Below, piece by piece: positions 36,329 through 48,809 of a stretch of DNA of 64,000 nucleotides. Source of the stretch: Purshia tridentata (lineage: Eukaryota; Streptophyta; Magnoliopsida; Rosales; Rosaceae); contig QANT01004633.1 of the NCBI GenBank assembly GCA_003254885.1, positions 41,043 through 105,042 on the forward strand, in the 5' to 3' direction. Below the pieces are notes generated by a model, which saw only the letters and a program-made list of their open reading frames with translations, did not search any database and had not been told where the DNA came from. Position numbers and translations under genes: made by a program. Position 1 is the stretch's first letter, and the number at the start of each line of letters is the position of its first letter.

Positions 36329-38290
36329 TATATATATATATTATACATAGATGTCGAAAGAAGATGAAGTGTAGTCTTTGAGCATCCAAGTCACGTCCAG
36401 TTGGAGCTATTAGCGAGCTATAATTGTGTTGTTAGTTGCTAGCTGCTCATATCATGATGGCTATCCTTATCTCTTTTTGCACATTAATATATGACTCCTT
36501 TGGGCTCCTCACAAGTCGCAGCATAATGTAACAGCCAACAACTAATTATTTATGTGTGAACAAATTTATTTAATGAACTGCAATTAAAAAACAGTGGATG
36601 ATTTCTAGTCAAATATTTTCTCCTTAATAAAAAAAAGAATAGAGAGAATCAATCTACCGACCTTAATCTCTATGTATTTGCAGGTGCAAATTGCATTAAC
36701 AAACAGCCATAATTAATAATGCACCCAGTATCCATGGAAGGTCGGTCCTATGAATAATGGTAAAATAGTGTATATAAGTAACAACATAAATATGGATTAT
36801 TTTACATATATAGGACAATGTGATATATAATTATTTAGGGTATAAGGTGTTGTGAATAGGATCCAGTTAAATACTGTCTATTAATATTTCATATGCCAAA
36901 TATTCCTAGATTCATCCTCTGCAGCATCTGATTTCAGATTGTCTAATTTTCCTTAGGATAACATTTTTCTTAGGTTGAATTTTATAATATGGTATTAGAT
37001 GAGACTAATTTATAAGCTTTTATATTATTGGTTACAGCATGAGCTTGGTTTGCTATCATTAAACTTTTAAACCTGTAATCCATATTATGGACCCATAACT
37101 ATTTACTTTAAGTAACATTGAACGACATTACTTATCAAAGTTAGGAAATTAAAATGATTATGTACGACTGCAATACTACTAGATAAAAAGAATGACTCAA
37201 CTTTGTACTAGTGTATACGAAAACCAATTAAAACAAGTTATAATGTAACTTGAGAGGTGTTAATATGACATGAGTAAGGTTTGATCGACCCAGATTCGAT
37301 ATGGGCTCATAAAACCCTCATATCTTAGGTATTTACAAGAAAAGAAAAACATAATCACAACGACTTTCTTAGGACTCAAGAAATTAATATATGTCTAGAT
37401 TTTTGGACGTACATTCTTCTATATAAATGTCATTCCCCAACCCTAGGAGAGATCATTAATTAGTCCCAATAAAATTGATCACATAATTTTTTCTAGCCAA
37501 TGAAGATGGAGACGGTTTACTCATAGTCAGCGAATTCAAACCCCTGTGGAAGAGGGTATGTTTTGTTGTTCGTATACAAGGAATAGGTACTCTGTTTTGG
37601 GTGAAGCTAATTTTTTATCTGTTTATGGTGACCTTACTACTCTTTTTGTCTTTTCTACTAGGAAAAGGGCGCTTTATGGCGCTTCCGTTTTCACTTGGCA
37701 AGACAAATTTTACTAAAAGCTGCAATTATTGATAAACTCCTAACTCTAAGTTCTAACCTTGAAGCTTTTTATTTTTATTATTTTTTCTAATCATACCAAA
37801 AGGGGAAAGAGAAGGAGGAGGAGGTTATAGGTAGGAACAAGAACATTCATACCTTTCAGCAAAGAATCTTAATCCACAGGCAAAAAAGAAAATCTAGTTT
37901 TAGAGAACAAGAAAAGAAGGGGCTTTTAGATTTTGGATAAGTTTAGCTCACCGCCTTGTGTATCTTTCTCTCTCTCTCAATTTTTAATTTTTTACCTTTT
38001 GGGTTTTTCGTAGATTAGCAAACAAGGTAAGAATGTGAGTGACTGAAAGGGTCTGCAAGGGGGAGAACTAGAACTAGAGGAGAGGGAGAGAAAAAGAGAG
38101 AGGGAGAGATTCATTCATTCTCTCTCCTACTCCTCATGACCTCCATGGCCATGGTGTCCCTGTCAACCCCCAACAGCAGCCAAGCCATCCCAATCTTCTT
38201 CCTTGCTCTACAAAACCCCCCCAAACCCTTAGCCAAAAAGCACACATTCCCCCAATTATTTTATTGCAGTTTTCCTTACTCTAATATTTG
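36329..38290. other. Non-coding interval upstream of the pectate lyase gene
   Basis: AT-rich to about 37.9 kb, then CT/GA-rich towards the promoter. A short open frame starting at ATG 38137 lies upstream of the TATA box and is probably not transcribed. No supported gene is seen. Confidence 0.5.
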
Positions 38291-38300
38291 TTTTATATAA
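38291..38300 (+). promoter_or_regulatory. TATA box of the pectate lyase gene
   Basis: TTTTATATAA followed by ACCC, about 175 bp upstream of the ATG at 38471. This leaves room for a start site near 38325 and a leader of about 145 nt. Confidence 0.6.
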
Positions 38301-38470
38301 ACCCACATCACATTTCCCCAAATTTGCAGCTTTCTAAGTTGTTACACACTGGGACATTGAAGAGCAAGACATCTCAAAGAAGAGTCCTTTATACAGAACA
38401 AGCATAAAGACATCAGCAGCAGCATCAAAAACAAATACCCTTGTCCTTCACCATTATTGCTCCTTCAAGG

Positions 38471-41400
38471 ATGCTTCCTACCACCTGCATTCTCTTAATG
38501 TGGCTCTTGAGCTCAATCTCTCCCCTCACCAAAGCCACCCCCAACCTCAATCTCACCCTCCCTCACCAACACCCCAACCCTGAAGCTGTTGCTCAAGAAG
38601 TACAAAGGTAAGCCCCCCAAAACTCCCATCTGGGTTGCTCACTCTGGGTTTTTACAAAAAGGGTTGCTCCCAAATTTTCCATCAGTAGGTCCTAAGCAGC
38701 TGAAATCCCTGTCTGGGTCTTTCACATTCTAGTGTTAATGCTCCGGTGTTAATGCTCTGGGCCACTCTGTTTTTAAACCACTGTACAAAAAAAATCCCAA
38801 CTGGGTTTTCTTTTTTCTCAGCTCAGGGGTCTGTTTTTATGCTTTAAGCAACCATTTTGGTCAGTAACAGCAAAAACTCCATCTGGGCACCCCACATTTT
38901 ATCTGCATTTTCCCTCTAACCAAACAGAGCACTCTGTTTTTGTTGTTCCTTGCAGGAGAGTCAATGCCTCTCTATCCAGGCGCGAAATGCTGTCCCTCCA
39001 CGACCAGCAGTGCCCAATCGGCAACCCAATCGACGACTGCTGGCGCTGCGACGAAGACTGGGCCAACAACCGCCAAAAACTCGCCGACTGCGGCATCGGG
39101 TTCGGCCAAGACGCCATGGGCGGCAAAGGAGGTCAGATCTACATCGTCACCGACTCCTCGGACCGAGACCCGGCGAACCCAGTTCCGGGCACGCTCCGCC
39201 ATGCCGTGATCCAGACCGAGCCTCTCTGGATCGTCTTCTCCGCCGACATGACCATCAAGCTCAAGGTCGAGCTAATCGTCAACAGCTTCAAGACGATCGA
39301 CGGCAGAGGCGTCAGCGTCCACGTCACCGGCGGTGGTTGCATAACTCTCCAGTACGTCTCCAACATCATCATCCACAACATCCACGTTCACGACTGCAAA
39401 CCCGCCGGTAACACTAACATCGCCTCCAGCCCCACCCACGTCGGCTGGCGTGGCAAATCGGACGGTGACGGCATCTCGCTCTTTGGCGCTAGCAAAATCT
39501 GGATCGACCATTGTTCTCTTTACTCGTGTACGGACGGGCTCATCGACGCTATAATGGGGTCCACCGGGATCACGATTTCGAACAACTACTTTGCGCACCA
39601 CGACGAGGTGATGCTTCTGGGTCACGACGACAAGTACTTACCGGACTCGGGAATGCAGGTGACGATTGCTTTCAACCACTTCGGTGTGGCGCTGGTGCAG
39701 CGTATGCCGCGGTGCAGGCGCGGGTACATACACGTGGTCAACAACGATTTCACGCAGTGGGAGATGTATGCCATCGGCGGTAGCGCCAACCCCACCATTA
39801 ATAGTCAGGGCAACCGCTACACTGCGCCTGCGGACCAGAACGCCAAGGAGGTAATTGTAATTTCTCGTCAATTTTTAATTTTACAATTTTTTGCTTCTTT
39901 TTTTTATCTTACGTCAAAAAAGAGCTGGAAAAGGGGAAATGATTGTTTCATGATATTTTGCTTCCCGAGTAGCCTCTTTGACTTTTGTCTTAATTCGGTT
40001 GCATTTATCACACTTGCATGGGTGGCACGTGGGATTATACAGTTCACGCGCTTCCATGTCTAAATGGGAACAGTGTTTTTGGGAGGGGATAATTACAAAA
40101 CACCCTTCTAACAGTCGCCTGCACAACCCAGTCTGTTAAACTTTTCTAAGGATATTTTGGTCTTCATGTTTTGGAGGGAGTTTTTAAGGGCATTTTGGTC
40201 TGCATGTTTTGGAGGGAGTTTTTAAGGGCGCTTTGGTTCTAAAGAGATGGGGCACTTGGTGCATAAGATAAAGTGAAAATGGGTCATAAACAGAGGGATG
40301 TTTTTGTAATTTTTCCATGAAAAGGCTACTTGCCTTGAAAGTGGTTGAAATGGAATAGGCATTTAATGTAGACTATAGGGCACGACAGTAGTGCATGACA
40401 GACTTGACAGTCAGCATTTGTAGCTGTATTTTTTGGCGCGACGTGAAGATGACCGTTTTTATGTGCGCGTGTGAATTACGCAGGTGACGAAGCGTGTGGA
40501 CACGAACGAGGGGGACTGGTCGGACTGGAATTGGAGGACGGAGGGGGACATAATGGTAAATGGAGCATTTTTCGTACCCTCGGGGGCGGGCATGAGCACT
40601 CAGTACGCCAAGGCCTCCAGCATTGAGCCTAAGTCCGTTGGACTCATCGACCGCATCACCCTCAACGCCGGCGTCTTCGGTGACCCCAGGTAACACACTT
40701 TCTGTACACCCTACTCCTACTACTATTCTCAACTGTATTACCTATCACATTAACTGTCATCACGAAGGCATCTTATCTTAGGCCTTTCCAAAAAAGTTTT
40801 GTTGACTAAAATACCCATGCACAGTGCATTCCATGGTCCATACTTATGTTGCTGATTAGCTGGCTTTTATAAATCTGGGTTTGGGATTTGAGGTGTAGAA
40901 AGGGAAAAACAGCAAGTAAATTACTAAATAAATTAGTGTGGTGAAATATAGTGGGTTTTTTAATCTACCCAAATATATATATATATATATATATAATGGT
41001 TTTTTATGGGTGCACGTGATCATGCGGGGCCTTGGGAATCGAGGTGCTGACATTGCAGCCTTACAGTTGGGTTGTCCTAGTCTTAGTCCTTGTGTTTAAA
41101 GTGCTCTGCTTGGCCAAGGCCCAAGGCCTTTTTTTAATTTAAAATTACATCTGCTTCTTTTAATTAATTACACTTTATAACCTTGGGATTAGTTGGAAGT
41201 ATCTCCCACCCACCCCTTGTTTTTTGGCATTTGATTCTTTCTAGATTTCATGTAGGTTTGACCCCTTGAGACCATTTAAGACCACCTTACTTTAGACCTC
41301 AATGGTGTGAAAAATGATAGCTGAAGACCGTAGTACTGTTATGGGATTTTTATCCTGAATAGGCTGAATATCAAATTTGCCCTTGGGAGATTGTGAGACT

Positions 41401-43745
41401 TAGGGGTGGGAATAGTTCGGGTTGGGCTGATAATAGCTGATAATTCTACCTGACCCAACCGACTCTACAATATCTCACAACCAACAACTAATTCACCCAT
41501 TATGAGTCAGATGCAGGTCGGTTGTTGATAAAGCCGATAAAGTTAATTTAAGTGGTATAAAGAGGCCGATAATTGATCAATAACATAAATAACATTCGAT
41601 CCAATTTTGATGAGCATGTTGGTATTATTTATCCGATTTAGTGGGTCGGATATTAGTTGAATTATCGACTGGCTGATAATGGGTCGATTAGCCAAAATGG
41701 CCTGTAAAACCAACCCATTCCTACCCTAGTGAGACTGGTGTAACATTGTCAAAAACTGAGGTTAGGTGTGTCCCCATCAGTAGCTTGAGATGCAAGAAGT
41801 GCATGTGTGTGTAAAGAGAAAGGTACAACAAGAAAAAAGTTGCAAGTGGGGATTCTGTTTTTCGGCTGGCTTGTATTGTAGGAGACCCACCCCAGGTCAT
41901 GGATTGGTGTGTTGCATTGGGAAGGTCCCTCAGTTATATTCTTTCATTTGCTTTTCAGCAGTAAGTGTGGGGCCCTTTATACAATTATTTACAAGTATGG
42001 GCCCACTCCTGATCTAAACACGGACAACTTGCCGTGCATTGGACCAAGGGCTTCACCGAGTGACCTATACCTCACTGAGCTCGATCTCACTTTACTACTT
42101 AAAAAAAATAGTATTATCAATTTACCAAAAAATTGTCAATTTTCCAAAATTCAAGGGAGTAAAATGCAAAAAAGCCTTTATTTAATACCATTCGGTATTT
42201 CAGTCGACCTTTTTTTGTTGGGTCTGTTATTTCAGTCGACCTTGTACATTTACTATTTTGAAAAGCAGTGTTTTTCTGATTTGTTAGAAAAAGTAGTTCT
42301 TTTGCAAAGAATAATATTATTTGTATTTTATGTGTGTAGGTTATTTACAGTAGGTGAATTTATTAAGACAGTTTTGTCTTTTTTTTTTCTAAAGTAAGTT
42401 TTAGTTAATGTGGAGTCTTAATGACAATAATTTTCTGGTAATCAATTAATAATTGTGAAGATTCTATTGAAATATAAAGGTAGTTAAAAATGTCGTTTAC
42501 TTATAAATTTTTTGATTAATGATAGAGTTTTATAAATTTAAGGATAGATGTCTCCAACTCTCACCAGAGCTCTGTAAACTTCATTTCTATTATGAAAGTT
42601 GGAGATCACTTGTAGGTTATGGAACCCACAGATATTGATCAACGTTTCAGATTGAACTGACTTATTAACATAGTCTATAACTGATGACCTTATTCATGAA
42701 TGATGAGCCATGCTGTTATAGTGAATCAGTCTATGAGTCAAGGATTGAGGTTTACAAACCGACTCAAAGTTGGGCTTGAGTTGTGGTAAGATATCGGGTG
42801 GTTTGCCCCCATTGTTTTGTAGATTTCATTTGGAAATATAAGGTAAATCTTAAGATGGAAATGAGAAAGACTTTAATTCAATCTCTGGGAAATTCGGTAT
42901 GTTTTTACTCCTGGACTTACTACATAGTGTACATGAACTTAATGTGCATCTCATGCATTTAGTACATTTAAGTGAAAGTTCCTCAGAGCTAAATGTCTTC
43001 TCTTCAAACTACTTTCAGAGAAGATTGCATCTCATTCTGTTAAAATTTCAGTAAATTTCACATCTCACTTTTCCTTGGATTGTTTTTGCTACATTGTTTG
43101 CCATATCTCAAAATTGCCAATACTCTTAACAATTTGTGAAAGGGTTTTCCAAAATAAGTAAAGCTCGTCCCACAGGCCCCACTTATCCCATGTGAGGCCA
43201 ACTCCTTTTCCCAAATTTTCATTCAAAAATTAGCTAATCAATCAATGCTAACAATAGTCGTTCATGCATATGGATGACTGTTTAAAACAAGCTCTTGTTC
43301 ATGTATGGGGGACGTCATGGGCTTGGCCTTTTGTACCCAAAACTCTTAAAATAGGTTGCAAGTTTTTAGTTCCATTTATTTGTGCGGATTCTTGTGCTAA
43401 GCCATATGTCATCATTCATGTCTTTTGTAATTAATTTACTTATTTATGTTGGTTGTTTAAACTGCATTGCCATGGTGTAGGGACAGCAGTAGTAGGAGCG
43501 TATCATACCCCGGATTCAATGGTGGTGGGACCAGCAGTGGTGGCACAACCAACACTGGCAGTGGAGGGTCCAGCGGCGGTGACGGCGATTATTTTGGAAT
43601 GATATTTGGGAACGGTGCTCCACCAAGCAGCTCCCCATCATCTTCAAACGCAATCTTGTTGTCTCTTTTAATTATTTTTGTTTTGTTCGTTACCACCAAC
43701 CATGGTGCTCTATTATCATTACCCTTATTATCAACATTATTATAG
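38471..43745 (+). CDS. Pectate lyase (PL1 family), probably GPI-anchored, 4 exons
   Basis: Cleaves de-esterified pectin (polygalacturonate) by beta-elimination in the cell wall (family knowledge). Exons: 38471-38607, 38956-39850, 40484-40689, 43481-43745, giving 500 aa. A signal peptide starts [15 protein letters not shown] and ends near TKA. Exon 2 carries the parallel beta-helix core: WIDHCSL at 228-234, DGLID at 239-243, and RMPRCR at 295-300, which holds the catalytic Arg. Exon 4 encodes a Gly/Ser/Thr-rich spacer and a hydrophobic tail of about 30 residues ending in LSTLL, typical of a GPI-attachment signal. Many pectate lyases lack such a tail; PMR6-like members have one. Exon 2 is much more GC-rich than its surroundings. 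Intron 3 is about 2.8 kb and holds a MITE. Confidence 0.93.
40154..40229. repeat. 38-bp tandem repeat in pectate lyase intron 2
   Basis: Two near-identical copies of a 38-bp unit containing 'tgttttggagggagttttta', at about 40154-40191 and 40192-40229. Confidence 0.85.
40972..40995. repeat. (AT)n microsatellite in pectate lyase intron 3
   Basis: An AT dinucleotide run of about 23 bases. Confidence 0.9.
41401..41728. mobile_element. hAT-like MITE in pectate lyase intron 3
   Basis: A 328-bp element whose left end TAGGGGTGGGAAT is complementary to the right end (complement reads TAGGGTAGGAATGGG). It is flanked by a perfect 8-bp direct repeat GTGAGACT at 41393-41400 and 41729-41736. The short inverted ends, TAGGG terminus and 8-bp target duplication fit non-autonomous hAT elements. 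No coding capacity. Confidence 0.88.
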
Positions 43746-44854
43746 AATTCAAAGAAAATATCATTATTAATTAGATAAGAAAAAAGAAAGGGGAAATTTT
43801 TTTCTCAATTAGTTTGATTGTTTGGTTGGTCCCCCCACATGCTTTATATATCTATATTATTATCGTAGGTTTTAATGGTGCTTAATATGATAGTTTTTAT
43901 AGGTTTTCCACACTTATACATGTGAAGTGATTTGTTGTTATGTTGACTTTTGAAGCCTATGTTTTGGCTGCGTTAATTGGATGAGTTTTGGTAGGCTAAT
44001 GTAGACATGTTACAAAAGAAATCAAAAGGAAAAGATTGTGGAGAAGATCACAAAGGATAGGATATGGTTGGCTCAGCTGAGATGGCTTTCATTTCGGATG
44101 GGATGTCAAATTCAGAGATTTCTCTTTTTGCTTTTTCTGTAGCAACCATTTTCGTTGATATTTGTTTTCATTGAGTAATAATGATGTGGTTTAACATGGC
44201 ATGTCTCTCCAGGTAGAAAAATTGCCAAAAATGAGATTTGTAGTGCTCTTCGAATCTCTCTTACGCGCTTCTTCTTACTTTTGTGCCTAAATTTAACGTG
44301 CTTTCTTTGGGTGCCTTGTGCACACATTAGTGCTAATGTGTGCTAGTGGCCTCCTATCTTGTCTAGAAAAAGTGTGTAGGTTAATAGGAAAGCTGAGGTC
44401 ACCATATAGTTTTCTGAAAATGTTCTCTTGTCGGAGACCTGAAGGATAGACTCCCAACTTTCTCGCAATAACTCTAGCATTTGATACTTTTAGCCATATA
44501 TAGGTTAATCATTAACAAACTCGCCCCAAGACATTCATAAGCTTGTTATAGGACCAAAATATCACAAAGTAATTTGATGAAGAAAATAAACACATCTTTA
44601 AGTAATGAATACAGTTGAAAGTAAGTCTGCACACAGCTTTTACCCTTTTGGGAAATAATGGAAAACAATGGCAAAATCTTCGCAAGCATTCACAATCAGC
44701 CATGACATTCATTAAACCTTGTTACAATATGTATATTTTTCTCCTTTCCAAGTTATTCATAGCCTTGATAAGAATTCAATATTGGAACAAGTTTGGGAAA
44801 AAAAAAACAAGCCATCTAAGCAGAAAAATTGAATTATTTCTGTCCTATATCTAA
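43746..44854. other. Non-coding interval between convergent genes
   Basis: Lies between the 3' ends of the pectate lyase (plus) and the PP2A subunit (minus). It should hold both 3' untranslated regions. No supported coding frame is seen. Confidence 0.5.
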
Positions 44855-47723
44855 TTAATTAACCAAAACCATATCATCTGTCCCGGCAGTTGCTGCCACT
44901 GCTTCTATTCTTTTCCAAGTCAATTCCCGCTGCTCTTTCAATTCTCTGGCCCTGGTTTCTTTCTCTAAGTATTGCTCCTGGCACTCTTCAAACAATTCAG
45001 TGTCCATTTCCTGGAACATCCTTCGCACATTGGCTGTCAGCCCATGGATACCCTGGTTCCAGTGACTTTGCGTGTTCTTCTCTAATGCTTCAAAGATTAA
45101 TGGTAATATCACATTCCGGTTCTGAGCAATTAAATTTACAATGTGCTCACTGTTCCACAAGTAAAGAGCTCGTTCGGCAACCTGAAAACATCTTTATATC
45201 AGAAACACTTGAATAGTCATACAACAAAAACATACATGTGGGTTAGACTGCCCCTGAATGTTAGACAGCTCTATGAATAATAGAAAATGAGTACCAAATT
45301 ATTATTTTTTTCAAAGAAAAAAATCAGTTAAATTTTTAGGGGAAGGCTAAAAAACACATCTTCATTAAGCTTTGTTAACCATAGCTAAGAAGTTATTTTG
45401 TTAAGTGATGGCAAGAAAGATGCATGTACCAACTCATCCTAACAGCAGAATGAGCAGTAATATAGCAACACCATAACTGTATCCCTTAAAGCAGGAAGAA
45501 AAATATGAAAAGTAGAGACACTGCCAGGCTGAAAAAGCATGATTTTCATGGTTAAATTGCACTGAATGGTTGCCTGGCTAAGCCAGACTATTTAGTGGCT
45601 AGACTGTGCCAAACCATATTTGTGTGCAAGAGTTCACCTGATTCAAACATAAGTACTATGATGACTTACGGGGCAAAAATAACAGCTCACACAACCTATC
45701 AGCATTGGTCTGTTCATTTACCAGTCTTACACACTGGACTTCAAGGTGGAGGCAACCTAAAAATAGCGGATTTTCTTTTAACAAACTAACCATATGGAGA
45801 GACATTTAAGCATTTAGGACTACTTCAAATAACCTCTAATGAACAAACCAGATAGTCTAACAGTAGCATGGTTATCACTTCTTATCAGGATGTGAAAAAA
45901 ACTTTGTAGAACCCTTAGGAAGTCCAGCATTACTCATATAATATACCCATACTGCCACACCAGTTGTATAGAATACTCATAACTGTTAGTATCCAAATAA
46001 CAGATAGGATTTCTACATGTGTCAAGTGTTACAGGTAACAGACCAAACAAGCCTGACAATATATGCAGCAGATCTTTTGAGGGATATTCGAAGTTTCATG
46101 AATATTTTAAACATAAAATGGGATATAGGTGTCAACATTGACCTATACCTGAAATATATTGTCCAAAAGGGTGGCACAGGCATAACATAAGCAATTTTAA
46201 CACTTTGAAGAGACATGGTTGCTCATCAAGCATTCAGACCAACTCGGAATGACATGCAGGTCAAAGGTATTGGCAACGTAATTAGCTATATATTCTTTTA
46301 CAAAATCCCACTTAGATAGATTCACTCATGAAGTTCAAGCAGTCTTGCAGCACCAATGGAAGGGAAAAGAAAACCCTCAAAGTAATAGTAATCATTAGGT
46401 TCATTAGTCATTATACAATAAGTAGAGAATTTTCTATCAACTTATTAACTTATTTCATCTTTGTCTGATGTAACAAACTAATCATATACTGTCATCAATT
46501 TGCTAAAGAAAAATAATCCAAAGATTACAGAAGAAAGCAATAAGATTATAAGATGAGCATCCAATTCTGAAAACTCTCAACTAAAGATAAAGATGTCTTA
46601 TAAATGCACAAATAAGCAAATGCTATCTACCAGGCTACTTGTATACAACAGTGTATTTTGCACTCACCTGGAAATGAGGGCTATTAAGGCACCGTCCGAT
46701 CTGTCTAAAAAGCGGAAGCATACATCTGTGAAACTCTGCAGCGGGCGTAGCCTCCAAAACCTCTTCTAACTCAGCGAGAAACAGCACCTCCTTTTGACAA
46801 TTGGTGAGCGGCCAATACTTCAACAACCCCTTGATCACCGACTCCGCCAACTTACAATCCTTGTCCACAAACTGTATAATACAATAGGCCAACTGGTGAT
46901 GGTAGGCCGATATGCACTTGGGTTTGTGCAGTGGAATAAGTGCCCTCACGAGGAACAGCTTATGCTCCTCTTTCATGGGCAATGCGAAACCATTAATTAT
47001 ACTCCCTAGAATCTCCAACAACTCTCCAATCCCACAATGCCTCTGGGTCTCAAATATAAACCTATAGAACACATTATTCATGGTCTTCCTAATAAAAGGT
47101 CTATGCACCATGAACTTGCCATAAATTCTATGCAAAAGGGTTTTCAAATACTCGCGCTCGCGAGGGTCTTCGGAGTCGAACAACTCCATTAACTTCAAGA
47201 CAAAGATATGATCAATGTAACGCTTGGCCAATTTGGCATCAGTGTCATTAGAAGCAATGTACCTCAAGAGGAGCTCGTAGACGATTTGCAAGTGGGGCCA
47301 GGAAGGTTCCTGGTAGGGCTCGTCCTCGTCGGCCTCGCCGGAGTCGGAGACGGCCGGCGGCAGGCACCGAAAGATGTTGACCGAGACCATGCGGACGAGC
47401 GAGTCTTGCATTGGACCGGTGAGCTTGTACGAACCGGAGTCGATCAGGTCCACAAGCTCCATAAGGGTTTGGCGCTTGAGCTCCTTCTCTCGCACGCATT
47501 TGAGGGGGTCGGAGAAGTCGCAGAGGAAAGAGCAGACTTGGAGTTTGCGGAGAAAGAGGGTCGGGCGGTCCGAAATGGCGACGTTTTGGAGTAGAGGGAG
47601 GGTTTCCATCGGATTCCAAGAGGGGACAGTGAGGGCGGGTTCTGGGTCGGGTGATCCGAATTCGAAATCGAGGTCGGGTTTGAAGGATTTGCGGTGGCCG
47701 CGTTTTATGATTTTGGTGAGCAT
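44855..47723 (-). CDS. PP2A regulatory subunit B' (B56 family), 2 exons
   Basis: B56 subunits target the PP2A catalytic/scaffold dimer to substrates (family knowledge). Exons on minus: 47723-46668 and 45181-44855, giving 460 aa, with an intron of about 1.49 kb. The start [16 protein letters not shown] is the first in-frame ATG; a short basic/acidic N-terminus precedes the HEAT-like B56 domain from about residue 45. Recognisable blocks include [34 protein letters not shown], and the HRIYGKF and [20 protein letters not shown] regions. The C-terminus ends in a helical [17 protein letters not shown] segment. The sequence is intact. Which plant B' isoform it matches is not decided here. The adjacent block also carries shugoshin, itself a PP2A-B56 partner in other eukaryotes, but nothing in the DNA links the two genes functionally. 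Confidence 0.95.
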
Positions 47724-48809
47724 TTTTTTTTGGGGGGGGGGGTGTTTGTACGAGGTTTGGGGACGAATATAGAAAGCCCTAGGAAACGGGAATAGAGGGG
47801 AAAGTTGGGTTTTTGAAGTGAGGATAGGGGTTGGGAGATGAGAGTTGGAGTGTGGAGATCACTGGGTGTTTGGGAGGAGGGAAAATTACAGCGAGCATGA
47901 GAAAAAATGTCAGAGGGGTTTTGTGTGTGGGAGTAATTGAGACCTTTTGGGGAACTGGGGAAGCAAGGCTGACCAAAAATGGAAAGTTTTTGATTTTCTG
48001 TTTGAAACTCTCTTTATTTCTTTTTAGTATTGTTTTTTTCCTCAATGGAACCTTATCCGCTTAGATTAGGTCCATTGTTGGTTTGTACCCTGTTGATTTA
48101 CTTGATTATGATAGGGTTCTTAATTGTACTTGTGTCGAATTAAACGACATGAGGCACTAGTTCATGCTCATACAAATATCATGGATTCTTAACTTTTGTA
48201 TCCTTTTAATTATGAGTTATTAATACTTACCCCAAATTTTCCTAAATCTTAAGCTTTGTGCCCAATTGTGTTGGGTTTAGATTTGGCATAGTCACCTTCA
48301 TGCTCGTATAAAATTTCATTAACCTTCGGCTTTGTGTTATTTTGTTACATTAAAAGAGATCCACCCTTTAATATATCTTAATTATAGCTTATCCTCTTTC
48401 CAAAGGGGATATTAAGGAGGGCTAGAAAACATATGCATCAAATTCAGTAGATTTATTTAAGAGAATAACATGCATACAGACTGAATATACTCGATGATAA
48501 TTGTCAAAACCTCACTATGAGCATCCATAAGTGCACAGTGAAAATGATGATGCATAGAAATTTTCATAATATTAATCGAACTATCAAGAGAGTTCACTGA
48601 CTTTTATGCACCACATGTCAGGACCATCTCTTTCATGTTCATAGTTCTAAGACAAAAGGATAGGGGTTTGGATTCAAAAAGGTTCATACACATTAAATAC
48701 CGTCAATATAAAGAGAGGGTTTAGCAACCTTCTATTTGTGCAGAAAACAAAACAAAATCTACATCACCGAATCAACGGTAACCCGAGTACCATATCCTTT
48801 GAAGAGTGA
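47724..48809. other. Non-coding interval, PP2A upstream and KTF1 downstream
   Basis: Starts with a T/G-rich stretch including a run of ten G just upstream of the PP2A ATG. No supported coding frame. Includes the likely PP2A promoter and KTF1 3' untranslated sequence. Confidence 0.5.

Noticed and set aside
38137-38300. Small open frame (MTSMAMVSLS...) as an upstream ORF of the pectate lyase
   Set aside because: It lies upstream of the best TATA box, so it is probably not in the transcript.
38950-39411. Arg-rich 153-codon frame inside pectate lyase exon 2
   Set aside because: Shadow of the GC-rich pectate lyase exon; the true frame holds all the family motifs.
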